The notes beneath the pieces are model-generated. The model saw only the letters and a program-made list of their open reading frames with translations, did no database searches and was not told where the DNA came from. Positions 37,646 to 44,751 of a DNA stretch of 64,000 nucleotides are shown one piece after another (positions within the stretch are counted from its first letter, which is position 1; the number at the start of each line of letters is the position of its first letter). Both the position numbers and the translations under genes were made by a program. Source of the DNA: JAGNLA01 sp964639885 (lineage in GTDB: Bacteria; Caldisericota; Caldisericia; JAAYUI01). The stretch lies in the NCBI GenBank assembly GCA_964639885.1, contig CAZXEH010000004.1, positions 1 through 64,000 of the forward strand, given 5' to 3'.

Positions 37646-37734
37646 ATGCGGCTCCGCCGATAAAGAACTAAACCTATTAAACATGCTTGATATTGAATTC
37701 TCGAAGTAAATTCGAGAATTCTTTGAGTCTAAGT
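37646..37734. repeat. Repeat R2, copy 2 (89 bp)
   Basis: Near-identical to 37470-37558, including the EcoRI-site-centred hairpin arms. Confidence 0.92.
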
Positions 37735-37747
37735 GAGCATCAACATT

Positions 37748-37785
37748 ATAATCCCCCTATATCCCCCTTAATAAGGGGGACAAAA
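37748..37785. repeat. Repeat R3, copy 1 (38 bp)
   Basis: ATAATCCCCCTATATCCCCC followed by TTAATAAGGGGGACAAAA; contains the palindrome CCCCCTTAATAAGGGGG. Identical to 37953-37990. Confidence 0.92.
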
Positions 37786-37952
37786 TAAAGATAAGAAAAA
37801 TCGATATTTCTTGTCTCCATTGGAAAGGGAGGTGGCACGAAGTGCCGGTGGGTTCTTTTCCTTTGAAGGTTTAAAGAAAACATCTGGCTTTGCCAGTGTT
37901 TTCAGAATATGAAGATTTATATAGATTAGTTCTGTACCGGCGGAGCCGCATA

Positions 37953-37990
37953 ATAATCCCCCTATATCCCCCTTAATAAGGGGGACAAAA
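37953..37990. repeat. Repeat R3, copy 2 (38 bp)
   Basis: Exact copy of 37748-37785. A diverged copy in inverted orientation follows at about 38004-38040 (CCCCCCTTATCAAGGGGGGG, then GGGGGGATTAT), making an inverted pair next to the nuclease gene. Confidence 0.92.
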
Positions 37991-38051
37991 AAGAAACAAT
38001 GAACGACCCCCCTTATCAAGGGGGGGTAGGGGGGATTATCGACCAGAAGTA

Positions 38052-38080
38052 TTGTCAAGATCAACGATTATGGTTACATT
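38052..38080 (+). promoter_or_regulatory. Promoter of the DUF559 gene (leaderless candidate)
   Basis: TTGTCA (38052-38057), 17-bp spacer, TACATT (38075-38080), then 6 nt to the ATG at 38087 with no ribosome site. Confidence 0.5.
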
Positions 38081-38086
38081 GAACCC

Positions 38087-38536
38087 ATGAAAAGCCATCC
38101 ACACAATGAGAAGATCATTCAAAGGGCGCTTGAAATGGGCTTCGTGCTAAACTCAAGATTTCTTCCGTATGATAAAAAGCTGGCAGTTTTGGCAAAAAAG
38201 CTGAGATCAAACATGACCGAGCCGGAGCGCAGGCTTTGGTTCAAATACCTCAATACTGCGAGTCCAAGGTTTCACAGGCAGTACCCAATCGATGCCTTCA
38301 TCTTCGACTTTTACTGTCCAAAGTCACACATAGTAATTGAAGTTGATGGTGAAAGCCATGACGGAAACAACTCTGACCTGATGCGAGACAAGATATTGGA
38401 AACTATCTATGAGTTGAAGGTTTTGAGATTTTCAAACTCGGAGATACTAAACAATCTTGATGGAGTAACCCAAATAATCGATGAATATTCCAACCATTTC
38501 AACGACAATGAACCAAACCGGCAGCTCGTATGTTAG
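38087..38536 (+). CDS. DUF559 (Vsr/PD-(D/E)XK-like) endonuclease-domain protein (149 aa)
   Basis: The core RSNMTEPERRLWFKYLN, then FHRQYPIDAFIFDFYCPK and IVIEVDGESHDG, is the DUF559 signature. The motif has D-(x)n-E-V-D-G with H, as in the very-short-patch-repair/restriction nuclease fold, so the likely catalytic acidic residues are in FIFDFYCP and IVIEVDGE. A substrate has not been shown for the family. The C-terminus (VLRFSNSEILNNLDGV) is also family-typical (V-x-R-F-x-N-x-E). It is a solitary gene placed immediately after a cluster of palindromic repeats, with its own promoter and no restriction or methylase partner. Repeat-linked mobility, analogous to RAYT/REP, is conceivable but only inferred. 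Confidence 0.9.
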   Translation: MKSHPHNEKIIQRALEMGFVLNSRFLPYDKKLAVLAKKLRSNMTEPERRLWFKYLNTASPRFHRQYPIDAFIFDFYCPKSHIVIEVDGESHDGNNSDLMRDKILETIYELKVLRFSNSEILNNLDGVTQIIDEYSNHFNDNEPNRQLVC

Positions 38537-38551
38537 AAAGGCAAAAGAGCT

Positions 38552-38557
38552 TATAAT
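38552..38557 (+). promoter_or_regulatory. -10 element of the DUF4349 gene
   Basis: A perfect TATAAT lies 21 nt before the ATG at 38579, and an AAGGAGG ribosome site lies between them. The -35 match is poor. Confidence 0.4.
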
Positions 38558-38578
38558 CCCTTCCAAGGAGGAAGAAAG

Positions 38579-39571
38579 ATGAAGATGAAAAAAGGTTGGA
38601 TCTGGGTAGGGGCAGTTGTCGGAGTGCTCGTTTTCTCAACAATTGTTGTCATGGTTGCCCAGAATTTTGGCAATTTCATACCGGTGCCCACGGCCTCGAG
38701 AACTGAGGAGAAGGCTTACGACAGAGGTGAAGCTGCACCACCAGCCGATGGTTACGCATACGGCGGGGCAGAACAAGAATCCGTCAAGATGACAAGGCCT
38801 GCTGACCTCAACCAGGTGGCATCATCGACACCGGGAGTTGCCCCAACTCCTTCAAAAGACAAAGACATGGCCACAACAAAGGTTGACTTCAAGAAAACAG
38901 ACAACTCGGCCTTCAAGCAGATGCTCAACAAGAACGGCTCAATCACAATCGAATCCGACGATCCGATGAAAGCGTCACTCTCTTGCACGGAAGTTGCCGT
39001 CAGATTTGGCGGTGACATCCTCAACTCTAACACCAGCTACTCAGGTCTGAATGCCTACGTTTCCATGACCATAAGGATCCCGTCCCAGAGCTTTGAAAAG
39101 GCGATGAACGAACTCCAGAAGATTGGCAAGGCAACATCCATCAACACAACCGCCGATGACGTGACATCTGAATATGTTGATCTCCAGACCAGACAGGCAA
39201 CCATTGAAAAGCTCGTAAAGAAACTCAACGGTCTGCTTGACAACGCCAGAAACGAAGAGGCGATGGTCGAAATGTATGAAAAGATCGCCCAGTACGAGCA
39301 GGAGCTTGAATCCATCAAGGGTCAGATGAAATATCTTGAAGGAATGACCAGCTTCTCAAGGATAACGATCAGCATCAGCAAGTCGGGCGAAGCAATCGTT
39401 TATCCTTCGGACAACGAGTTTGTTGACGGCCTCCAGTTCATCCTCAGGGCATTCCTTACTGCAGTGATGTGGATTCTTGTGATCATAGTCGTTGCAATTC
39501 CGATTGTCCTTCTCGTTCTCCTCATCGTGTGGCTGGTGAAGCTTTTCACAAGGAAGCCCCAGCAGCAGTAA
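38579..39571 (+). CDS. DUF4349 membrane protein (330 aa)
   Basis: An N-terminal membrane helix (residues 7-30, WIWVGAVVGVLVFSTIVVMV) is followed by a Pro/Thr/Ala-rich linker and the DUF4349 domain at about 105-285. Diagnostic segments are YVSMTIRIPSQSFEKAMNEL, SEYVDLQTRQATIEKLVKKL, EEAMVEMYEKIAQYEQELE (coiled coil) and FSRITISISKSG. A second membrane helix lies near the C-terminus (about 292-322, ending VWLVKLFTRKPQQQ). The function of DUF4349 is not established; the long coiled coil between two membrane anchors suggests an envelope structural or sensing role. The start follows AAGGAGG with good spacing. Most homologues I know of are lipoproteins, and this one lacks the lipobox cysteine. Confidence 0.9.
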   Translation: MKMKKGWIWVGAVVGVLVFSTIVVMVAQNFGNFIPVPTASRTEEKAYDRGEAAPPADGYAYGGAEQESVKMTRPADLNQVASSTPGVAPTPSKDKDMATTKVDFKKTDNSAFKQMLNKNGSITIESDDPMKASLSCTEVAVRFGGDILNSNTSYSGLNAYVSMTIRIPSQSFEKAMNELQKIGKATSINTTADDVTSEYVDLQTRQATIEKLVKKLNGLLDNARNEEAMVEMYEKIAQYEQELESIKGQMKYLEGMTSFSRITISISKSGEAIVYPSDNEFVDGLQFILRAFLTAVMWILVIIVVAIPIVLLVLLIVWLVKLFTRKPQQQ

Positions 39572-39588
39572 ACAATTGCAACCTCCTG

Positions 39589-39616
39589 CCGCCCCCGTTT
39601 TTGGGGGCGGTTTTTT
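39589..39616. terminator. Bidirectional terminator between DUF4349 and methyltransferase genes
   Basis: Stem CCGCCCCC (39589-39596) / GGGGGCGG (39603-39610) followed on the plus strand by six T. The two genes converge on it, and the T-run overlaps the stop codon of the methyltransferase. Confidence 0.88.
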
Positions 39617-40340
39617 ATTTCAGGGTTCCGATTACGAGTTTTGCAGGCTTGTCTTTTCCATGTGTCAGGTAATCGACAAATTCCACGTTGAAGCCTTTGC
39701 TTTCAAGTGCCTGTTTCCATTGATTGTATGAGAACAAACCGAATTTATGCCTGTCGAAATAAGTTTTCACGTCAGCGCCTTCTCGTATGATCAGATTGAA
39801 GACGCATTCAAACGATGTGTCATCAGGATCAGGATCGAAGTAGAATTCAGCCATGTTCAGGACAATCCCTCCACCAACCCTCTGAAAACAGTTGAAATGA
39901 TTGTCCACAAAGGTTTCCCTGAAATAATCAGGCCCAAGGACAAGCAAACCACCGCTTCCAAGATGAGCCTTCGCAGTTTCAAAAAGTGCCTCAAGATCAT
40001 CCATTGTTGTCATGTAGCCAACAGCATCATTGACCAGAACAACGTCAAAAACCTTCCCAAGCCTCAAGGTTCTCATGTCGCCAATAAAATGATCCACGCC
40101 CGGATTCAATTTTTTCGATAATTCAAGCATCTCCTCTGAGATATCCACTGCCGTTGCAGTCAAATAGTCGGTCAGTGGAGCAAGGCTGTGCCCACCACCA
40201 CAACCAAGGTCAAGTGCTGTCGGATGCTCAACGGTTGTTCGTGACCTTATGGCATTTCCCCAGATTTCTCCCTCTGCAGTGTAATGGTCTGGCGGAGAAA
40301 TGATTGGCCAGTATCTGGCGAGTTCCTTGTATAAAACCAT
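39615..40340 (-). CDS. Class I SAM-dependent methyltransferase (241 aa)
   Basis: A Rossmann-type methyltransferase: motif I ALDLGCGGGHS (about residues 41-51), motif II TAVDISEEML, then HFIGDMRTLRLG and the post-motif FDVVLVNDAVGYM. The substrate cannot be read from the sequence; the size and the DxxxxM layout fit small-molecule methyltransferases of the Methyltransf_11/25 type. The start at 40340 follows AAGGAGGAAAG at ideal spacing. It lies just downstream of a terminator that ends the preceding operon on the same strand, so it may depend on read-through or an unseen promoter. Confidence 0.88.
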   Translation of the reverse strand: MVLYKELARYWPIISPPDHYTAEGEIWGNAIRSRTTVEHPTALDLGCGGGHSLAPLTDYLTATAVDISEEMLELSKKLNPGVDHFIGDMRTLRLGKVFDVVLVNDAVGYMTTMDDLEALFETAKAHLGSGGLLVLGPDYFRETFVDNHFNCFQRVGGGIVLNMAEFYFDPDPDDTSFECVFNLIIREGADVKTYFDRHKFGLFSYNQWKQALESKGFNVEFVDYLTHGKDKPAKLVIGTLK

Positions 40341-40353
40341 CTTTCCTCCTTAT

Positions 40354-40388
40354 AAAAAAAGGCCAGCTTCATCAAGCCGGCCTTTTTT
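40354..40388. terminator. Intrinsic terminator of the propeller-LDT-aminotransferase-redoxin operon
   Basis: Stem GGCCAGCTT (40361-40369) / AAGCCGGCC (40374-40382), with loop CATC. On the minus strand it is followed by a run of seven U (40354-40360). It has a T-run on the other side as well. Confidence 0.85.
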
Positions 40389-40408
40389 GTTTCCTTATTG
40401 AGGGAGGT

Positions 40409-41506
40409 TCACGGGTTGTTGTAGAATGATTCAAGAGTCTTGTTCTTTGCTTCCTCGTCTTCAAGTCCTCTCGAGTTTTCCTTTGCAACAACGATTCCCT
40501 TAGAGTCAACCAGCATCATCGAAGGCGACCCTTCCGTGAAGCTGATCATCTTGCAGAAGTTGGCAGAATCCGGGTCGAGAACCAGATATTCACCAGCGAG
40601 CATGTCCTTGATCTTTGCTTTCTCTTCAGGCTTGCCAGTGAAGATGATGACTATCTGGTCCGGCTTCATTCCGCCTTTGGTCTTCATGTCCTGGGCGATT
40701 TCAGTGATCTTTGCCCTGCAGGAACCACAGGCTGAAGCGCTCAGGAAGGCATACTTTCTGCCTTCAAAGTTGCCGCTGCCGATCTCTTTGCCGTCTTCTG
40801 TTGTAACTCTCCACGGTTCAAGCTTGGTTCCAACCTTGCTGAACTTGATGCCTTGAGGAAAATTAGCCTTGAAGGAATCCATGCCGTATTCGTTTATGTA
40901 CATGACCTTGAGGGCTTTTGCCAGGCTGTCTCGAAGGATTTCCCTGAACTGCCTTATCGCACCTTCATCGGGAGATGACTCCAGATAAGAGAACTCTGTG
41001 AGCGATCTTCCTTCGTACCTGTTCATGACATCGGTATACTCAGCCCTTTTGTCTGCACCGGCCTGCGAGAACTCGTTCATGTTCTTGATCTTTGTGATTT
41101 TAAGCCCTGCATCTGTGATCATGAGCATGTTCGGATACGGTTCCGGCATGGTGATGACCGAGCAAAAGCCCCAGCGTTGTGACATGTCTGAAAAACGCCA
41201 GTAGGTTACCTTTGTTGTCTGGTCTTCAGGATCAGGAATGCTTGCATATTTGTTGCCAAGCTCAACATAGGTTTTGCCAAGAATCGCCTGAACATCTCCA
41301 TCGGCGCCTGACTTTGCCGATCCACCTGTTGAACCCGAGAAGAAAGCAAAGTAAGCAAGCACAAGAACAGCTGCACACGCAATCAGGAACAGGTTTCTAA
41401 ACATCGTTGCCTGTGATGATCCGTCGTTGACCCTTGGCTTTGTCTCTCTCTCGATTTCTGGTGCGGCCGCATTTGTTTCTACCGGAGTAAATCTTCTCTT
41501 TGTCAT
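40409..41506 (-). CDS. Membrane-anchored thioredoxin-fold (redoxin-like) protein (365 aa)
   Basis: Residues about 35-56 form one membrane helix (MFRNLFLIACAAVLVLAYFA), so the rest is outside. A variable central region contains WRFSDMSQRWGFCSV. It precedes a thioredoxin-like fold with YAFLSASACGSCRAK (CxxC near residue 250), VLDPDSANFCKM and SPSMMLVDSKGIVVAKE, as in TlpA/redoxin proteins, where the CxxC pair reduces or oxidises thiols. An extra Cys (NFC) is present. It is last in an operon with a propeller protein, an L,D-transpeptidase and an aminotransferase. A role in envelope thiol homeostasis is likely. The start has AAAGGG at somewhat long spacing, 35 nt after the aminotransferase stop. 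Confidence 0.85.
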   Translation of the reverse strand: MTKRRFTPVETNAAAPEIERETKPRVNDGSSQATMFRNLFLIACAAVLVLAYFAFFSGSTGGSAKSGADGDVQAILGKTYVELGNKYASIPDPEDQTTKVTYWRFSDMSQRWGFCSVITMPEPYPNMLMITDAGLKITKIKNMNEFSQAGADKRAEYTDVMNRYEGRSLTEFSYLESSPDEGAIRQFREILRDSLAKALKVMYINEYGMDSFKANFPQGIKFSKVGTKLEPWRVTTEDGKEIGSGNFEGRKYAFLSASACGSCRAKITEIAQDMKTKGGMKPDQIVIIFTGKPEEKAKIKDMLAGEYLVLDPDSANFCKMISFTEGSPSMMLVDSKGIVVAKENSRGLEDEEAKNKTLESFYNNP

Positions 41507-41541
41507 GTTGCTGTAGCCCTTTCAGATGATGTTGGCGTTTA

Positions 41542-42747
41542 TCAGATAGATTTCAGAAGACCACCGAGTCTTCTGATGCCTTCCTTGATGTTTTCTTCAG
41601 TTGGGAACGAGAAGTTGAGCCTCATTGTGTTGTGTCCCTTGCCAGGTTCCGCAAAGAATGCTGAACCGACAATGTAGGCAACATTGTTTTCAAGTGCTTT
41701 CGGGAACAGGTCTGTGCAGTTGATCTTTTCGTTGAGGGTTGCCCAGATGAACATGCCGCCTTCTGCGTTTGTCCACTTTGCATCTGATGGGAAATCCTTC
41801 TTCATTGCCTCAACCATCACTTCCCTCTTGTGGCCGTACGATGCCCTGATCTTCGGAATGTGGGTCTTGAGCACGCCCATCTTTATGAACTCGGCAACGG
41901 CAACCTGTGTGAGAACCGGTGTGCACAGGTCTGATGCTTCCTTTGCAGTCATGATCTTGGCTGCTGCATCCTTCGGGCCATAAATCCAGCCAACACGGAT
42001 GCCGGGGAACATGATCTTAGAGAAGGTGCGAAGATTGACTACAATTCCATTTGTATCGAGTACTGACAGCGACGGGAGCTGCTGACCGAGGAACCTGAGG
42101 TCTCCGTACGGGTTGTCCTCAACGATTGGAATCTGTCTTGCGTTTGCAATTTCGAGGAGTTTCTTCCTGCGTTCAAGGTTCATTGTGATGCCGGCCGGGT
42201 TCTGGAAGGTTGGAATGGTGTAGATGAATTTCGGCTTTATGCCCTTTGCATCGCATTCCTTGAGTTTTGCCTCGAGCATGTCGATCTTCATGCCCTCATC
42301 GTCCATGTCGACTGTAATGTACTTCGCTCCGTAAACCGACCATGCCTGAAGGGCTGCGAGGTATGTCGGCCCTTCAACGATGACATAATCTCCTTCTGTT
42401 ACAAAGGTCTTGCCAATAAGGTCGATTGCCTGCTGCGAGGAGGTGGTGACGCAGATGTTTTCAATCGTGCAATCCTTGATTCCTTCATCGGTCATCATCT
42501 GCACGATGAGTTCGCGCAGTGGCTTGTAACCGGGGGTTTCACCGTACTGGAGGGCGACGCCCGGTTTCTCCCTGATTGCCTTGTCCATGCAGCGGGCAAA
42601 CTCATCAAACGGGAAAAGCGCCGGATCTGGAAGTCCGCCTGCGAAGGAAATGATTTCCGGTTTTTGGGTGAGTGCAAGCAGCTGCCTGATTGCCGAACCC
42701 TTCATCCTCAGCGCTTTGTCAGAAAACTTTGTGCTCCAATCCATCAT
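41542..42747 (-). CDS. PLP-dependent class I/II aminotransferase (401 aa)
   Basis: A fold-type I aminotransferase of the LysN/2-aminoadipate and MocR-C-terminal-like group: ISFAGGLPDPALFP at the N-terminus, ALQYGETPGYKPLRE, the PLP-binding IENICVTTSSQQAIDLI, FIYTIPTFQNPAGITM, PIVEDNPYGDLRF, the Schiff-base lysine in LRTFSKIMFPGIRVGWI, and MRLNFSFPTEENI near the end. It transfers an amino group between an amino acid and a 2-oxoacid with pyridoxal phosphate; aromatic, branched-chain or 2-aminoadipate substrates are all possible. It is cytoplasmic, with the usual length (about 400 aa). The start overlaps the L,D-transpeptidase stop (ATGATG), so it is translationally coupled to wall-related genes, an unusual partner. 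Confidence 0.93.
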   Translation of the reverse strand: MMDWSTKFSDKALRMKGSAIRQLLALTQKPEIISFAGGLPDPALFPFDEFARCMDKAIREKPGVALQYGETPGYKPLRELIVQMMTDEGIKDCTIENICVTTSSQQAIDLIGKTFVTEGDYVIVEGPTYLAALQAWSVYGAKYITVDMDDEGMKIDMLEAKLKECDAKGIKPKFIYTIPTFQNPAGITMNLERRKKLLEIANARQIPIVEDNPYGDLRFLGQQLPSLSVLDTNGIVVNLRTFSKIMFPGIRVGWIYGPKDAAAKIMTAKEASDLCTPVLTQVAVAEFIKMGVLKTHIPKIRASYGHKREVMVEAMKKDFPSDAKWTNAEGGMFIWATLNEKINCTDLFPKALENNVAYIVGSAFFAEPGKGHNTMRLNFSFPTEENIKEGIRRLGGLLKSI

Positions 42748-43328
42748 TTATCTCCTTTTAATGACTCAATTCTATGAGCCAGACTTACGATGTCGTAAAC
42801 CCCCCACCACGTGGAGTAGGCCTCGGTGAGCTTCCACGGAACCGTTTCATCGGTTCTTACCTTCACCGGCATGCCCTCCTCGATTTGAGGAAAGAACTTC
42901 TCATTGTCAGGGATGTGCATTCTTACGCAACCGGAGCTGACATGCCTTCCAATGCAAAGTGGCGCGTTTGTGCCGTGGATGCCAAAATCTTCCCAGTTGA
43001 GTGATGTAAACGTTGTTCCAAGCGGGTTGCCCTTGTTGTCCTTGTATGGTGGAACAGGCGTTGGCGATTTGAAATATTCGGAATAATGCTCCCAGTTGAG
43101 CGGAAGCCAGGAAGGGTCACGCTTCTTGTACACAACGTAGAGGTCTCCCTCTCTTGTCGGTGTGGCAAATGTTCCGCAAGAGATTGGATAGTACTGGATC
43201 GGTTTGTCATTCTCGTCGTACATCACAATCACATGAAGGCTTTTGTCAATCACAATCCTTTTTGAGGACTGACCAAAAACCGGCGAAACAACCACAAGAA
43301 CCAAAAGCAGGAAGAGCAGCTTTTTCAC
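42744..43328 (-). CDS. L,D-transpeptidase (YkuD family), exported (194 aa)
   Basis: A signal peptide (MKKLLFLLLVLVVVSPVFG) is followed by the YkuD catalytic fold: RIVIDKSLHVIVMYDENDKP, FATPTREGDLYVV, and FGIHGTNAPLCIGRHVSSGCVRMH in two parts, carrying the catalytic His (in IHGT), Cys (in SSGC) and Arg. These enzymes form 3-3 peptidoglycan cross-links or attach proteins to the wall through a thioester on the Cys. It overlaps the propeller gene stop by 4 nt and the aminotransferase start by 4 nt. Given the giant surface proteins around it, wall attachment of envelope proteins is an option, though general cross-linking is the default reading. Confidence 0.93.
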   Translation of the reverse strand: MKKLLFLLLVLVVVSPVFGQSSKRIVIDKSLHVIVMYDENDKPIQYYPISCGTFATPTREGDLYVVYKKRDPSWLPLNWEHYSEYFKSPTPVPPYKDNKGNPLGTTFTSLNWEDFGIHGTNAPLCIGRHVSSGCVRMHIPDNEKFFPQIEEGMPVKVRTDETVPWKLTEAYSTWWGVYDIVSLAHRIESLKGDK

Positions 43329-44530
43329 TGCACAAGCCTCAGAAGTTCAACTCTTTTTTGTTCTCTGGTCATGACAAGCATGGTTTCGCAATCGGGCGTA
43401 AACACCGGAAGAATATAGCTCTGGTTGATAGTGTATCTCCAAAGCACACCTTCACGACCGATGCCGTGTGCCGAGAACTGAACCGTTCTGCCCTGGTTGT
43501 CATCAAGGAAGAACGAGGTGACATATCTTTGTGAACCAATGTATGAAATTGCGTAATACGATTCATCGGTCTCATGGGCCAGCACCTTGCCTGTCCTGTT
43601 GTAGAGATAGACCTGGCCGGCCTGAACCATGATGTTGTCCGAGGTTGGATCCAAAAGCATGTAAGTTATCGATCCCTGGACTTCGGCAGTCCACAGGAGA
43701 GGCATTTCAGGAACTTCGCCGGATTTTTTCGGCAGTTCCCTGTTGCCATCAATTACAAACAGATTTGCAACATTGTCCTTTTCGTTTAGTCTCTCGCCGT
43801 CGCGTGTGAAGCTGCAAACAACAAGGTTTGAGTTTGAAACCTTCACATCCAGTGTAGAGAATCGACCGTTTTTCGTGTTGAGGTGGGTCTGCCAGACAAT
43901 CGGGAGATCGGGAGCGAGTTTTACCATGCCAACAACTCCTGGCTGAATCTCAAACACGATCTTCTCGCCGTCCTGCGTGAACGCAGGCATGATGTCCCTT
44001 GCTTCGATGTCGAGTTTTTGCTGGTAGACAGGCTTTCCGGTTTCTGAATCTATAATGGCAACAATCGGCTTTTCACCCCGCAGCGACCTCATATACACAC
44101 CCACCCTGGAACGCGCCAGAACCTGAACAACGTCGGGATAGTACTCCTGAATCTGGAACGACCACGAAAGCTTGCCGTTGTAGGTATAACATTCAACAAG
44201 CGGATTGCACCTTGCAACAACCAGCCTTTTGGAGGAAATTGTTATCAGCTCAAGGATTTCCTTGCCTGTCTGAAACTTTGCAATTTCGGTTCCCTGATCG
44301 TCTGTTATCAGGAAAGTGCTGTTGCTGCCACCAAAGAAACAGTATTTTCCATCGCTGTCAATTGCAGCCGACCTGACGTTGAAGTCCAGCTCTTTGTTGA
44401 ACATCACTTCCAGACGGCCTGAAGGCCTTGTCACAAACCACAGCACAGCGAAAACCACAACGACTACGCCGATGATTATCAGGGGGAGCAGGCGTGAAAA
44501 TTTGTTTTTGTTTTTTCTGGATTTAGTCAC
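43325..44530 (-). CDS. Membrane-anchored beta-propeller protein (401 aa)
   Basis: The start is placed at the GTG at 44530 (VTKSRKNKNKFSRLL), because a consensus promoter ends 7 nt before it; the upstream ATG at 44575 lies upstream of that promoter's -35. A basic cytoplasmic tip and one membrane helix (LLPLIIIGVVVVVFAVLWFV, about 14-33) precede an extracytoplasmic WD40/YVTN-like propeller with blades such as VRSAAIDSDGKYCFFGGSN, LSWSFQIQEYYPDVVQV, PAFTQDGEKIVFE and PVFTPDCETMLVMTR. No catalytic residues are evident. It is the first gene of the operon with the L,D-transpeptidase. Its design (tip, one helix, propeller) is the same as the protein at 35040-35888, suggesting a recurring membrane propeller architecture in this genome. 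Confidence 0.85.
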   Translation of the reverse strand: MTKSRKNKNKFSRLLPLIIIGVVVVVFAVLWFVTRPSGRLEVMFNKELDFNVRSAAIDSDGKYCFFGGSNSTFLITDDQGTEIAKFQTGKEILELITISSKRLVVARCNPLVECYTYNGKLSWSFQIQEYYPDVVQVLARSRVGVYMRSLRGEKPIVAIIDSETGKPVYQQKLDIEARDIMPAFTQDGEKIVFEIQPGVVGMVKLAPDLPIVWQTHLNTKNGRFSTLDVKVSNSNLVVCSFTRDGERLNEKDNVANLFVIDGNRELPKKSGEVPEMPLLWTAEVQGSITYMLLDPTSDNIMVQAGQVYLYNRTGKVLAHETDESYYAISYIGSQRYVTSFFLDDNQGRTVQFSAHGIGREGVLWRYTINQSYILPVFTPDCETMLVMTREQKRVELLRLVQ

Positions 44531-44537
44531 AAACCGG

Positions 44538-44566
44538 ATTTTAGTTTCACTGCCTTGGGTTGTCAA
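44538..44566 (-). promoter_or_regulatory. Consensus sigma-70 promoter, leaderless GTG start
   Basis: Minus strand TTGACA (44561-44566), 17-bp spacer, TAAAAT (44538-44543), then 7 nt to the GTG at 44530. No Shine-Dalgarno sequence fits in this space. Confidence 0.78.
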
Positions 44567-44703
44567 CTTGCACAAAGGGAAAACGGCCGCGAGATTGATT
44601 TAAAGACTCACCACCAAACCAGACACTTTGGACTCATAAAGATTATTGCAACTATAAGCGCCAACAATAATGATTGTTTGCACAAATTCATCCCCTGGAA
44701 AAG

Positions 44704-44731
44704 AAAAAAGGCCCGGTTTCCCGGGCCTTTT
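44704..44731 (-). terminator. Intrinsic terminator of giant gene D
   Basis: Stem GGCCCGG (44710-44716) / CCGGGCC (44721-44727) with A/T extensions. On the minus strand it is followed by six U. It lies 20 nt beyond the D stop codon. Confidence 0.9.
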
Positions 44732-44751
44732 CTTAAAGTTGAGATTTCAGA

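Larger units (their letters stand above)
37207..38086. repeat. 880-bp non-coding cluster of palindromic repeats upstream of a DUF559 gene
   Basis: No gene is visible here. The region contains duplicated 49-, 58-, 89- and 38-bp units (listed separately) and many short hairpins: CCTCGAC/GTCGAGG at 37212-37228, CCTCAGC/GCTGAGG near 37394-37410, CTGGC-AAA-GCCAG and its variant, GGCAC-GAA-GTGCC near 37833-37845. The first 14 bp of the 89-bp unit recur inverted at 37937-37950. The repeats are REP-like in size and symmetry, and they end directly at the promoter of the nuclease-domain gene. Confidence 0.85.

Noticed and set aside
37207..38050. CRISPR array
   Set aside because: Units differ in length, are partly inverted, have no regular spacers, and no cas genes are present.
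38087..38536. Restriction-modification system
   Set aside because: The DUF559 gene has no methylase or specificity partner nearby.
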